From assembly GCA_003184365.1 (NCBI GenBank), contig NKYR01000025.1, positions 62,001 to 126,000 on the forward strand: a stretch of 64,000 bases of DNA, given 5' to 3'. The notes beneath the pieces are model-generated. The model was not told the origin of the DNA. It ran no database searches and saw only the letters and a program-made list of their open reading frames with translations. The DNA is from Evernia prunastri. Its lineage: Eukaryota > Ascomycota > Lecanoromycetes > Lecanorales > Parmeliaceae. The position numbers and the translations under genes are program-made. Shown one piece after another: positions 23,380 to 35,259 of the stretch (its first letter is position 1; every line of letters starts with the position of its first letter).

Positions 23380-24557
23380 TCAGTACGACCCCAAAACCAC
23401 CTCCCCGTCCCCCACAAACTCATCATTCAACCCCTCCAACGCGCCCCACATGTCCGCGATCCTCAAGCCCCTCTTCCTCTTCTCCTCCACCCGCTCCCAC
23501 GTCCACTCCGCGTTCTCGTCTTCGACGGCGGCATTGAAGCTCGCGGCCACGACGTCCTCTGCGTTGCCCGGCGTGATCTGATCGACGACGGATATCGCCG
23601 CGGCGGTGTTCGACGTCGACTCCGGGGTCGGCGTGGACGTGGCGCCGGGGGTCTCGTGGTCGGCTGGTTTGGGGGGGAGGAGTTTGGAGGCTTGTAAGAC
23701 GCGTTCGGGCGGGATGGTCAGGCGACCTTTTTTGAAGACGTATTTGGAGATGCCGGTGGCGAAGATGGCGCGATGTGGCGATGGTGCTGGATTCGCAGTG
23801 GCATTTCCATTGGCATTTCCATTATTCTCCGCGCCGGGATCTTTCTGCCGTCTCCCCCTCCGCCAAGGCTGCAGGATATAACTCTTTGGCCTCACGACAC
23901 CAGGTTTGACGAAGTGGCAGATCACATATATCCATTTCCGATCCCAACACAGCACCCGCGTCCACACCTCGAATTTTTCATACGGTTTGATCTCCTTCCT
24001 GAACTGACAGCTCACACCGCCCAGCCGGACCTCAAACCTTCCCTTTCCCATCGCTCCATCCCCTCTCCCTTCCTTCTCTTCCAGTGCAAGCTCCTTTCTC
24101 GTCTCCTCGATCCCATGTGTGCCAAGGGAGACGAGGAGTTCGAGTCGGCCGACGTCGAAATCGGAGAAGTAGGTCGAGTTAGATTTGTGTAGATTATAGT
24201 CACATTCAAGGAAACCGGAGCGGGAGGATGTTATCAGGGGTTTGAAGAGGGTAGAGGGGCCGGGGGCGGTGGTCAGGCGAAGGCGCGATGTGTGGATGTG
24301 GGCGAAGAGGCCTTTTATGAGACGAATCTGAGGAGCCGGATGTCAGTGGGTTGAAAAGGCTAGAATTGGAAGAGTGAATGTAGGGAGTGAAAAACGAAAA
24401 GGTAAGGAGGCCGGGGGAGGGGGGGAGGTCTTACGTGCCAGACAAATGGTAAGCTCTTGAGGTTCAGAAGTGCGAAGATGATAGCGAGGAACTTCCAGGC
24501 GCCAGCTTTGCCTGCGAAGCCGAGCTTATTGCGCAGACCGGACAAGGTTGGCGCCAT
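23380..24557 (-). CDS. THEM6-like thioesterase-superfamily membrane protein
   Basis: Two exons, 24557-24435 and 24327-23380, give 356 aa. The donor is GTAAGA and the acceptor CTCAG. Residues 21-38 form an N-terminal hydrophobic anchor. The central part has the THEM6-like 4HBT hot-dog-fold segments in order: SGFLECDYNLHKSNSTYFSDFDVGR, the RFEVRLGGVSCQFRKEI strand, PYEKFEVWTRVLCWDRKWIYVICHFV, and IFATGISKYVFKKGRLTIPPE. The C-terminal 130 residues are Pro/Thr-rich and then acidic. The family belongs to the acyl-CoA thioesterase fold, but activity is unproven for most members. The gene sits head-to-tail with SEY1 upstream on the same strand. Confidence 0.85.
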
Positions 24558-25131
24558 GACTTGAAGCGAGGGTTTCGTGACTTGCTCTCTCGTCCGGACG
24601 ACGCGGTAAAGACAGAGGTGAGGAGGAACGTGAAGTTTGAAGCGGGAGGTGGTGTAATTGGAAAGCAGACATGATGCAGGGGCGACGAGTGTATACTTAG
24701 AAAACTCAAATATTTTAGATATCTCGCAGGCTGCATATTGACGTCGTCATGAATACTCTAGAGGGTCTGTACAGGAGACCCTATACCCTGGGAATGCAAA
24801 GCTCAGATTATCTGCCGGCTCCAATTGACAAGACAGATGATTCTATGATGCGAACATCCTCTCTCATTCCCGTCCTCTTATCCATTATCCCTCCCTTAAG
24901 TATCCCTTATCATGAGCCCCACTTTAGCGCCGAGCTGCTACGCGGGTACGGGAACTTGGTTGCCGAAAGCCTGACGCCAATCGATCTATTCTCATTACGG
25001 AATAGTACGGAGATGAAATTGGTAGGCTGGCTGATCCAGGGATCACACAATGTTGCTGGCAGTGATAGCTTATTAACATGTAGAGTAGTATGTTCTGCTA
25101 TGCCAACATACAACTTCTCTAGCCTGACCTC
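24558..25131. other. Intergenic
   Basis: Contains the 5' flank of the THEM6-like gene and the 3' flank of SEY1. The plus-strand frame 24749-25291 runs antisense into the SEY1 C-terminus and is rejected as a gene. Confidence 0.5.
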
Positions 25132-27926
25132 TCATATCTCATCATCCTCCTCCTCTACAGCCTTCTTTCCATGCCCATTCAGTTTCCGCATCGGTATCTC
25201 TTCCTCACCACCCATAGCCATAGCCTGCCGTCCCGCGTTACTCTCCTCCAGAAACTCCCTCAGGCGCTTCTTGCCCTCTTCCAATGCTTGAGCGGAAGCT
25301 GCGTTCGCCATCTGGTACATAGGACCCCAGAGGTTCAGGGTATAAGTGACGTAGGCGCCGACCCCCGCAAGGATCAGGAAGATGAAATATACGGGATTTC
25401 GAAGCACTGTGAGCGCGTGAGTATTCTGCGGCGGATTTTAGTAAGAAGCAGGAGAGGTTTCTCTTACCAGCAACGATTTCATTCCATCCCAGCGCCAAGA
25501 GCAATCCATAGAAGTACAAGGGCACCTGAGTCATGCCTCCAATAGCACTTCTCTTCGCCTCAACATACACCCCATCAGCCGTCTTCTTGAACCGAGTCGT
25601 CACATCCTGTCTTTTGGCATCACTCAATATCAACATTTCTTCCTCCAAGCTTCTGCCTTCTTCCTCATCCACACCGCCTATTGGCGCGAGATCTTCTTCG
25701 TCGGCTGGACTGAGGTCAGGTGGCGCATTGCCAATCCAGTCATCCAATGGTGGAGGTGTCGATGTGTGAGAGGACTGAAATCGCGACAACAAGGGTATCA
25801 ATGTGAGTGTCGACTCTCGTGCTTTGGTGTAGATACCTTCAATATCATCCGTGGGCCGCCATATTCTAGGCACACCAGCTTCGTCGTAGCGGAATTTGTC
25901 CTCAAAATTCTCCCGAAGCTTCAATAGCAAGTTGCCTTCCATCATTTCCTCTTCGATTTTGGCACGAAGCACACCCCATGATTTCCGTCTTAATCTCCAT
26001 AAACCCACATCCACCTCGCCAGAACTTGCGTCGAAGCTCTTGGCGCGATCCGTGAACCTGCGCTCGGCTTCTTGCACGGTTTTGACAAAGACGCTCCATA
26101 TCCGATCCCAAATCTCCGTCTCAACACCTCTTTCACCTGTCTCTGGCGCACCGGAGCCACCTCGTCCAGACCCGAGCGCGTTGAACTCTAAGCCTACTGA
26201 CTCGCCTAGTCGTGATCGTACCCAGCGCTCAACACGCGTTGCCAATCGACGCATTTCTTCTCGTCTCAGTCGCCCACTGACCTCATTCAGGTCTTTCTGG
26301 TAAAGGGACATCTCCTGCTTGTAGTTGCTCCATGGCGCACCTTCGACCAGAACGCCCCTAGCTTCTTTGTCATATTTCGATAGAGCACTCTTCTTCTCCC
26401 GATCCACGATTTCAGCAAAGTCGTAGCTTGCACCTTTTTTCTGCCCGATTTTCACAGCCGCGCTCACTGCCTCGCTGAAATCTTTGACCCCGGACTTGTG
26501 TGCGGCCAACAGCTGGCCTTGGAACAGCACTTTGAGACGCCCGTCAATCTTGTTTTCCAACTCTCCCTTCTTCCGTGCATAGACACCCTTATGATATCGA
26601 CTTGCCTCCGTCTCGAAGGCTTTGACTGTCTTCATCCTAGCTGTCCGCATTGCAGCTCCCAAGCCTCCGAGGACCTCTGGTTGGCCCAATCGAGCACCTT
26701 CAGCCTGCTTGTTCTCGAATGGTATGATCGTCTCATCGAATCCTTCTAGGACCTCCCGCGATATTTCGTCACACCGGAACTGTGCCATCAACTCTTGCTG
26801 TGTAGGTAAGTCCAAGTCTTTGTTGTTCACAATTTGGTCCCAGATCTGCTGGGCGTATATCGAAAATCCGTCGGCGGGAATCCGTCGATGGTACTCTGAC
26901 AGGAAGACACCATCAGACTCTTGATCACTCTTGAAAGGATCCCGTCTTGAATCTCGAAAACCTTCCCTGAATCTTGTGCCCAACTTCTCCACCTCCGAGA
27001 CAAACCGGTCTGGTTGGAGTATCTTATGGGGCAGCGCTGCAAAAGCAAAGTCGAAGTAATCCCCAATCTTAGATTTTTCTAGGCCTGGTGGTTTGTTCAG
27101 ACCTGACCATATGCGCGAGAGATCTTGCATGAGCGTGTTCCGAAGGTTTGCGAGTGGCGTTGTGCCTAGATGGTCACGTATGACGAAGAAGAGTAAGGAC
27201 CGCGGATTCGACCTGTTGGCGGTTAGCATCCGAACCAGCACCCCAAGCCTGGCGTCCATACTTTTTGTCCTTCAAGAACAATTCCAGATTGACCTCGAAG
27301 ACCACCTTCAGCAAGCCCATGTTTGCACCCTGATACAGTCCCACTTGGTGTTCCCAAATATTGACTATCAGGACCTCGCTCGTCGCCAGCGCGAACAAGG
27401 CACTCTTGCGTTCGAAATCCTGGTCCTCGCCTCGTTCCCTGCCATCTGTGCCCTCGACGTCCATGACCAGGATATTGTCTGCCATTTTCTGCGAGTCTGT
27501 CACTGCATGGGACTTCTTGTTCTTCGACATCCAGATCCCCTTTGTAGTCTGCCTCCTATCGTCCTCGGCCATGACACCGAACTCAGTCCCAAACAGGTAA
27601 TTCAGCAGCGTAGATTTTCCGGTCGACTGGGATCCAAAGACAGATATTAGGTGGTAGTTGAAGCCCGCTGGAGAGATCTTCTCGAAGGATAGGTAGTTGG
27701 GAAGGGTAGGACTGGGCGTGGTCAGTCTCTTCCAGAGCCCACGGGCGGATGCGGACGCTTACTTGAACTCCTGATTCTCATTAATAACCTGTATACCACG
27801 CTCGTACTGCTCCTTTGTGGGCTTCTCGCCCATGTTGGCAAAGTGGCCGTTGACCGACATGATAGATGGGGCGGTGGGATGCCGAGTGTTGGTGGAAGGA
27901 CGACGAGGTGAGGATAGGGACGCCAT
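25132..27926 (-). CDS. SEY1: SEY1, ER-fusion dynamin-like GTPase
   Basis: Four exons, 27926-27763, 27711-27262, 27212-25468 and 25406-25132, close in frame to 877 aa, the usual length for fungal SEY1/RHD3. The GTPase domain shows G1 GSQSTGKST (81-89), switch threonines QTTKGIW (109-115), G3 DVEG (139-142) and G4 RD (217-218 in FFVIRD). A long helical middle region follows. Two hydrophobic segments near the C-terminus (about 766-786 and 792-812) form the membrane hairpin, ahead of a short cytosolic tail. SEY1 is the fungal counterpart of atlastin: it tethers and fuses ER tubules using GTP hydrolysis. The start was chosen at the first Met. A later Met23 would also retain the whole GTPase domain. 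Confidence 0.96.
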
Positions 27927-29129
27927 GACGCAAACAATAATATTTCAAGTAAGGAAGGATACAAGCTACAAAGGTTCCAGACTGGCCCACTAGCCACTTA
28001 AAAGATGCTCGTGATGTGGCGGCCGGAGGTTAGCTCGCGCAGGAAATGACTTAGGAGTCTCATCCAACTTTTTGTTTAAGGTAATTAGGGCAGGTAATTC
28101 GCCGCGAGACAGCGTATGGCTCCCGCTGTGACGCCAAGCCTGTTACCCGCTAGCGCGTATGTAATATAACGGCCGGTCTCTGTCACTTGATCGATTGGTG
28201 GAGGCAACCTCGCAGCCAGTCTCAAGGCCACTCTTTCTTTCTGGCATTGAATCATCACAACGTTAATAGATGATAAAGAGAGCCAGCAATGGCTCGGTCT
28301 TTCTATGAGGTCACTACACGACGAGGAGAGTGTCAATAGGGGAAGTGCCAACCTCACTCAAGGGCTCAGACATTCAGTGACATGGTCTTCATGATCTTTC
28401 TGTCCCACTCCATGACATGTCATACTCATCTAGCCATGCCTTCCTGCATGCTCACAAGAGCTGGGGTCCTCATTGCTTTGACCGTGCACATTTCATCAAA
28501 GCTTTGTTGTTTGTCTTCATCGCGTTTACTCTACCGACTATGAACAAAATACTTACAACATCAGGCGTTACGATACATGCTCTTGAGTTGGCGTTCTCAC
28601 CTATTCTACTTGTGATATTCTGCGAGAGCTGCATAGTCAAGGAACCGGGCTTAGAGGGAGAGAAAACGTTAAGTTATAGGAGTCTTGTGATTACCAGAGC
28701 TTTCTGCAAGAAAGGCCCACCGCTGTTTGGCAACAGTGGCTCTATTGAGATCAGGGACTTCGAAGATGCCGATCAAATACTAGTCCATGATGAACATGTA
28801 AACCGGCAATACGCAGACCTATGTGACAAGACGCGACAATTTGCGATACATCATCTCACTGATGTCAGTCCTTGGAGCTACCTGACACGGGCAGCCGCCT
28901 TTTGGTCTATGACCTGCATCTACCCGTGAGCCCGAATCATTTGGTCCTTTCTTTGTCCACTAGCAAACAATCTTTCTTCACCTCCTCCATCCATTTTCCC
29001 TTTCTTCCCCTCTCCTCTGCCCCAACCACCCCCCCTTTGCCCCCATCAAATAAAGGCCCAAGGTTTCTCGACCTTCCAAAGAACATAACTGGTTTACCTA
29101 CGCGCTTTTTGACACAGATTGTGGCCACA
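27927..29129. other. Divergent intergenic region
   Basis: Lies between SEY1 (minus) and the dynamin-like gene (plus). A 170-codon plus frame at 28417-28929 has one hydrophobic stretch but no known domain; it could be a small gene or chance. The strand immediately upstream of the dynamin-like start is CT-rich, as in fungal promoters. Confidence 0.4.
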
Positions 29130-31594
29130 ATGACGGACGATTCATCAGCAAAGGGTCTGGCTGATCCTGCCCTCTTGGAAACGATAGACAAGTTGTTCCA
29201 GCATAACATTGGCGAATATGTCTCTCTTCCCCAGTTAGGCCTTTAAGTATATCGAGGGATAAGTGACCAACTGACACTGCTGCAGCTGCTGGTAGTGGGT
29301 GACCAATCAAGGTAGGTCAAGCGGCGTGAAGCAGCCATTCAGCCGCTGATGATCCGTGCAGTGGAAAGAGCTCGGTCCTTGAAGGCTTGACAGACCTACC
29401 ATTCCCTCGTGACAGTGGACTGTGCACTCGATTTGCCACTCACATCACATTCAGAAGGAGCGCAAGGCCTGGAGTCTCTGTGTCGATTCTCCCCACAGCA
29501 AACGCGCGCCCTGACCACGTAAAGAAACTCAAGACGTACGAGAAAACCCTCGACAATCTGGACCAGTCAACATTCAGAGATAATTTGGAAGAGGTGATCA
29601 GACCATAGCGACGATACTCGCTTTTGGCTCATCTGCTAATCTGTAAAAGGTACACCTGCTCATGGGCCTGAAGGGGTCTGGAACTCCTGATGAAGCGGCT
29701 GATACCTTCTCCGATGATGTGCTGAAAATCGAGATATACGGCCCGAAACAACAGCACTTGAGCGTCATTGACGTACCAGGCATCTTCAGAAATACGACCG
29801 AAGGCGTGACCACGGACGCAGACATGGAGATTGTCAGAAACATGGTCAACCACTACATGAAAAACCCAAGGTCCATCCTTCTTGCGGTCGTTCCAGCAAA
29901 CGTCGACGTTGCCACGCAAGAAATTTTGAAAATGGCAGAAAAGTGCGACAAAGAGGGCCAGAGGACCTTGGGGGTCCTGACCAAGCCAGATCTTGTTGAT
30001 AGAGGGGCCGAAAATCGTGTCGTTGATCTTGTGGAAGGCAAGCCACCCATCACACCGCCTTACAGAGAAGATACACATGATTCTAACCTTCAACAGGTAG
30101 GAGTTACAAACTCAAGCTCGGCTGGTCTATGGTCAAGAACCCCGGCCAACAGGACCTGGAGAAACCCACATTCGATAGACACGCCTCGGAGAAAAGTTTC
30201 TTCAAGAGCGAAGAACCTTGGGCCAGACTGCAGAAGGACCGCGTTGGCGTTGAGTCTCTTCAAGAGCAGCTCCGCGATGTACTGACGGAGATGGTAAAAA
30301 AGGAGTTTCCTCATGTAAGCACGCGGTCTCCGAAGACGTAGAGTTTCGCATCTAATGTACTAGGTGAAATCGGATATCAACAGAAGATTGAACGAGCGCA
30401 AGAAGCAGTTGGAATGGCTAGGGCCTTGCCGGGAACATCGAGAGCAACAGTGCCAGTATTTGCTCAAGCTGGCGACCCGATTCCAAAACACAACCTTTCT
30501 TGCGTTGACAGCACGCTACGGAGCCGACGACATCTTTGACGCCACTCCTGGCTTGAAACTGGCCACAGCTGTGGTTGATCGCAACGCAGTCTTCGCGGAT
30601 CGTGTTTGGAAGATAGGCCACACCATGACATTCAGGCAAGGGTCTAAAGTTTCCGAGCACGAGAATGAATACGACGAAGTTTCTATTTGTGCGGCTGAAG
30701 TGGACGACTCTGGAGGCCGATACTACTCAGTCTGTCACAGAGCGGCTGAGCCTGAACTTGAGGGCATCTTGCACGATGATTGCAGTGTGCCTATCCCAAA
30801 AGCAGGTATTATGCTATGGCTCGAGAAAGAATACAAAAGCTCTCGGGGATTCGAACTAGGAACTTTCGATGCGTCACTTCTTCCAAATATTTGGAAGAAG
30901 CAGTCCGCCAACTGGGATGATCTCGCACTGGGCTACGTCAGTGACATCGTCTCCCTTGTCCACGGCTTCACCGTCACTCTAATGTCAGCCATCTGCGAGG
31001 ATGACCGCGTTCGTGCGGCACTCATGTCAATACTCATGGATGGTTTCATAGAGCGCTACAAAATGGGCATCGATCATGCAAAATTCGTTCTATCTGTGGA
31101 GAGGACTGGCACTCCGTTGACAGCAAATCACTACTTCGCCGACAACCTTGAAAAATAGTAAGTACTGAGCGCTAAACACTCACGCACCTGCTCTGACCGT
31201 TTAAAGCCGGCAGCAACGCGTGAAGGCGAATATGGAAGAATTAAAGTTCGACGTGCAAGGGTATGGCGAGGTAGTCTCGCTTGACGACATCCTGCAAACC
31301 ACGACCGCAAGTAACGCCGATCACACCATCCGTGACCTCCATGACATCCTCAAGTCCTATTACAAAGTCGCTCGCAAGCGCTTTGTAGACGTCGTCACCA
31401 TGCAAGTAGTGGACCACTTCCTCGTCACTGGACCTGCAGCGCCCGTCAAGCTTTTCTCTCCAGAGTTTGTGAGTGGACTGAACGAAGACCAGTTGGCGCG
31501 CATCGCCGGGGAAGACGTCTCCACGAGGAAGAAGCGCGAGGAGCTGAAGCGCGAGATCGAGAATCTGACAAACGGGAAAAAGATCCTTAACTAG
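29130..31594 (+). CDS. Dynamin-like (Mx-type) GTPase
   Basis: Seven exons are inferred: 29130-29234, 29286-29311, 29362-29593, 29650-30037, 30097-30314, 30364-31157 and 31207-31594 (about 716 aa). Conserved parts in order: IGEYVSLPQLLVVGDQSSGKSS (split; G1), LPFPRDSGLCTRF with the switch Thr, DVPG in the LSVIDVPG segment (G3), TKPD in LGVLTKPDLVD (G4), the stalk/middle region from KSDINRRL onward, and a C-terminal GTPase effector-like domain (TIRDLHDILKSYYKVARKRFVD). Such proteins self-assemble and act on membranes. No pleckstrin domain or membrane helix is visible. The intron after 30037 uses a GC donor (GGCAAG). The first junction fits the frame only if the intron starts TT (29235), so a small error or mutation is likely there. 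Confidence 0.85.
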
Positions 31595-32519
31595 ATTCAA
31601 AAGCACCAACAGCAGTAAAGTCGCTCCCTGAATACTAGCTATATAAAAGCAGACGACATAATATGTGACAAACCAAATCGTTCTCGCGCCTTAGCGTTTG
31701 ACTACCTCGACCCCCTTTTCCATTCGCATACATCCCTTCCTTTTACAAGACAATCACAAACACGACTAGTTCCCCCCCTCCCCCCCACGACCCGACAAAA
31801 CCCCGCAAAGCTAGAGCCCGCGTGAAACCCAAACAGACCCCCACTAGATCCGCTTCAGCGTACGACCCACACACCCACCCCCGCATAGCCATGCAGTCAG
31901 CTCTGGCACATCGGGTGCCTTGAGCCGGTATCAAGTCGAAACGCCCTGGCAAAGCGGGATGCAGGTCATTCTTATCTTTACCGACTGTCCACAGCGGAAC
32001 GTCTGCCCAACCCAACCCAATCCCAGAGCAGCGCTATGCAGCCCCATCATGTAACTAATAAAAAGCTCAAAGCTCTTTCCAATGGAACGTGATAGTCTAT
32101 GTTCGTTTATCCATATTGACCGTTGAGGGTTCTACGAGCAATAACGTTACAGCACTATAAAGCAATAGAATACGGTGAAATCATCCAGACATAAATAATT
32201 TTTTTTACCCAAAACTGAATGTCTATCGATAGGGTAATCTCGAGGAGTAAGTATACCATCTCCAGTACATGTTTGTTCAATCAATGAAATGTACCATGAA
32301 AGAGAGGCCAATGACATAAATTCGAAACGCAGGCTCATTCAATCTCTTCTGGCGTCTCTATAGGAATCCTGCTTACCATTCAAAGGCGGAAGAGCTGAGA
32401 GGGAAAAGAAAGGCAAAGAAAACATGAGAGTCATCATGTGACACCCGCCACACGTCCAATAGCAGCCGAAGCCGGCATATCTAGGATTGATGGACAAGGC
32501 ACTCTCGTCGTCATCACCG
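31595..32519. other. Intergenic
   Basis: No gene recognised downstream of the dynamin-like gene. The minus frames at 31743-32015 and 32339-32671 have no domain. Confidence 0.45.
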
Positions 32520-32897
32520 TCAGGCGTGGCTGATTTCCCGGACGAAAGAGATGATGCGGTCTGCGTTGAATTTACCCAGCCCAGAGCGCAGCCTTTCCTC
32601 CGCATAGCTCTCGCAAGGCATAGTAGCTGGCCTAGGCGATGACTGAGCGCGGGTAGGTGGACTCTGGGCATTGGCCTGCGTTAGTGCTGGAGCGCCAAAA
32701 GCACTCTTAAACATCGTCTCGAAGTAGAAGCCAGGCGTAACGCTAAAGGTAGGACTCGCAACGCTTTGATCACTGGAGCAGTAGGAAGGAAATTTGGTAT
32801 CCTTGCCATTCGCACACGATATTTGACTTGCGACAGCAGTGTTGCTCACGCGGTCTCGAGCTGAACAAGATGTACGGGCGATGGATTTTGCCTTCAT
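32520..32897 (-). CDS. Hypothetical ORF in dispersed repeat
   Basis: Open frame of 125 codons beginning MKAKSIARTSC, not recognised. A related but stop-broken sequence occurs at 13069-13345, so this is either a small duplicated gene or the coding part of a repeat. The C-terminal part (FVREI) lies beyond the clear overlap with the other copy. No signal peptide or membrane helix. Confidence 0.35.
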   Translation of the reverse strand: MKAKSIARTSCSARDRVSNTAVASQISCANGKDTKFPSYCSSDQSVASPTFSVTPGFYFETMFKSAFGAPALTQANAQSPPTRAQSSPRPATMPCESYAEERLRSGLGKFNADRIISFVREISHA

Positions 32898-33010
32898 GAA
32901 AAACAGTAGTGCTCGACAGAAGTTCTCGAAATGCCAAAACGTGATGGGAACGCGGATTGCGATATCAGCCTGGGCATTGCAGTGATAGTGATGTCCGCTT
33001 CATGCACACA
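32758..33010 (-). repeat. Dispersed repeat (copy 2)
   Basis: Partner of 13069-13345; shared words in the same order include ACGCTTTGA, TATCCTTGCC, ATATTTGACTTG, GGGCGATGGATTTTGCC and ATGCACNNG-like endings. Divergence is high, with many substitutions and small indels. Confidence 0.6.
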
Positions 33011-33021
33011 TTACACGTAAT

Positions 33022-33322
33022 CACACCCTAACTAATGCAACACACCTACTAATGCAATAATCTAAAATCTGATAACTTCTCTAAACCCATGCTGGCCCGA
33101 AGCTGTGGGCCCGAAGGATTTGAACAGACTTTGTTATATCAATCATATGCTTTTATCAATATAACTCCGATTCGAAAGGTTTTTGAGGTTTCAAGATCTA
33201 GATTTTACGTTCTACAATCTCTATTTTCACTTATTTCTAAATACTATTGTGGAACGGCGAATTATGAAGATTTTGGATTTTAAGGCTATTGCATTAGCGG
33301 GTGTGTTGTATTTAGTAGGTGA
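33022..33322. mobile_element. MITE-like element with ~50-nt terminal inverted repeats
   Basis: The left end (about 33022-33075, containing CTAATGCAACACACCTACTAATGC) matches the reverse complement of the right end (about 33262-33322, containing GCATTAGCGGGTGTGTTG). About 185 nt of AT-rich sequence without transposase separates the arms. Total length is about 0.3 kb. The exact ends and target-site duplication are unclear. Confidence 0.65.
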
Positions 33323-33900
33323 CATCGAGTACTCTAGGGGGTGAATACGAGTAAGAGCTAAAACGGAACAGAAAACGACCCCATGCACTACTCTACTAAT
33401 GGCCACCCCCACATCCAATCTAGGAGGGTGGAGCACAGAGCAATAGTGGACAGAGGATTTCAATACTTGGTCATGCGCTGCCTCAACCACTCACTGGACA
33501 GAGAGAGCTTTCGTTGGACGAATTGCCTGCGCCATCTTTTGGATGCCCAGCGTTGTTCCATTGTCATTCTGCAGATCTCTACATACTGGTGGTGGAGGCT
33601 GACTATCAATAGCTGGGTCCCCACTCTGTGAAGTGTCGCAAGACGCAGCTGCTGCCTCAGAGAGGTCAACATGCGCGAGGATCCCCCACGACAATCCTGG
33701 GCGCTCGTCCCATGCAAGGAGTCGGTATGCGGCGTATTGATCGTACGATCACAAGTTGTAAAAGGTCGTTCTTGAGTCGAGTATCCTTCCCTCAAGACAC
33801 AGCGCCTTTTTCTACCACCACCGCTCAATAATCTCGCATTTGATCACAACAAAGTCTGCAAGTTTTACCAAAACGTGGTTACGTCCCAACTCTCCGCAAC
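33323..33900. other. Intergenic upstream of the 452-aa protein gene
   Basis: Short overlapping frames only; probably the promoter and 5' UTR of the next gene. Confidence 0.45.
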
Positions 33901-35259
33901 ATGTCCAACGCAGCAGCTCCAGACGTCGCCTTTGGAAAGACCGAGACTTCGACTCCTCTCAAGCCGACCGGATCGCTCTTGACAACGGATGCTATGATTA
34001 GAAACATTTTGAACGCTTCCAGAGGCGGAGACAGCACGGCTCAGTATTTCGAGCAGTACCAGGTCGTTAGGCAGCTGTATAAGGAGCTCGCAACAAAAGG
34101 TGATGCTGCCTGGGTTGAAGGCAAAGATCTTGATGGTAATCCAGTCCATACTATCTCAATCCTGGACAGCAAAGGAGAGGCCTGCTACATGAAACTTGCA
34201 GTCGAAGGACTCCGGATTGACGACCAAGGAAATGTAGTAGGCCAAGGTAGCAAGTTCCCTGTCAACGGTGTTGAATATGAGTCAATGGCAATGGCCACTC
34301 ATACCGTGGGCTACTCCAACTTTGAGTTTTCAAAATCCAGCCGGACAATCGGATACTTGGTTGGACCCGGCGGTGTTGCCATTAAGCTCCTGCCTTACGT
34401 CTGGCGGGCCTTAAAAGTACTCGGCAGGGCCATCGCGCGTGGCGTGCAGGCTATCTGGGGCCTCGTGGCAGAAGGCGGTGCGGCGGCAGAAGCTGCTGCC
34501 GTCGATGCTGCTGAGGCAGGAGAGAACGCGCTTATTGGGGAAGGAGTAGCAGTAGGAGAAGGTGCTGTCGAAGGAAGTGCCATCGCTGCGGGCGCCATCT
34601 TCATAGGAGCTGTAATCGTCATCGCCTTGGTCTTCATTGCGATCGCGTATATCTTGCATAACTCATATCATGATCTTCGCATTTGGAACATCACCAAGTA
34701 CAACATGGACTGGAGTTACCACATCGATACTCAGGCCGGCATCAATGAGGGCAAAATTATCAAGGGGCCGGGAACCTACAAAGGCAACAAAATTGTGCCC
34801 GAAAGGATTCTCGGGGCAAGCGCAAAAGGTGTCATCCCTGGCGTCCAAGGAACCCCCCACCTTACCTATGGTGATATCAGCGTCGTGAGCTCCCACGAAT
34901 ACAATGGCATTGGCTACGTGATCCAGCTCTTCCTGAAGGATCCGAAGACCAACGAGCAGGTGTACGAGCTAACGACCTACTACGATATTCCGTTTGAGGG
35001 CAAGAATTCCACAAACCTCACTTTTGACCATGTTGACAACGTGGGGAGGTGGTACGATCGCAATTCCGGTAACAACCGAAAGACCTACGCAGAGACCTGG
35101 AGCGTAGACAAGGTTCTCAAAGCGTCGACCAACTACGACTTTCTCGAAGGTCAGCATCCAGTCCCTGGTCAGGAGCAGGGTTCGAGCAACAACGCCTTCT
35201 ATTACCGATCCGTGCTGTGCGTGCTTGACCCTGCCTTGAAGGTGGACGATATCAAGTAA
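33901..35259 (+). CDS. Intronless 452-aa protein with central membrane segment
   Basis: Single open frame with strong coding character, not recognised as a named family. The N-terminal 150 residues are mixed alpha/beta with no signal peptide. Residues about 151-190 are amphipathic and hydrophobic; 191-227 form an Ala/Gly/Glu-rich helix (repeated EGA/AEA), and 228-253 a strongly hydrophobic helix. The last 200 residues are Tyr/Trp/Asn-rich and look like a beta-sandwich (short strands, many aromatic residues, acidic loops). A soluble protein with an internal Ala/Gly-rich hydrophobic segment and a beta-rich C-terminal domain is reminiscent of membrane-inserting, pore-forming proteins, but this is architecture-based inference only. 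Its lack of introns contrasts with most neighbours. Confidence 0.75.
   Translation: MSNAAAPDVAFGKTETSTPLKPTGSLLTTDAMIRNILNASRGGDSTAQYFEQYQVVRQLYKELATKGDAAWVEGKDLDGNPVHTISILDSKGEACYMKLAVEGLRIDDQGNVVGQGSKFPVNGVEYESMAMATHTVGYSNFEFSKSSRTIGYLVGPGGVAIKLLPYVWRALKVLGRAIARGVQAIWGLVAEGGAAAEAAAVDAAEAGENALIGEGVAVGEGAVEGSAIAAGAIFIGAVIVIALVFIAIAYILHNSYHDLRIWNITKYNMDWSYHIDTQAGINEGKIIKGPGTYKGNKIVPERILGASAKGVIPGVQGTPHLTYGDISVVSSHEYNGIGYVIQLFLKDPKTNEQVYELTTYYDIPFEGKNSTNLTFDHVDNVGRWYDRNSGNNRKTYAETWSVDKVLKASTNYDFLEGQHPVPGQEQGSSNNAFYYRSVLCVLDPALKVDDIK

Noticed and set aside
24749..25291. 180-codon plus frame
   Set aside because: Antisense to the SEY1 C-terminus, without a domain of its own.
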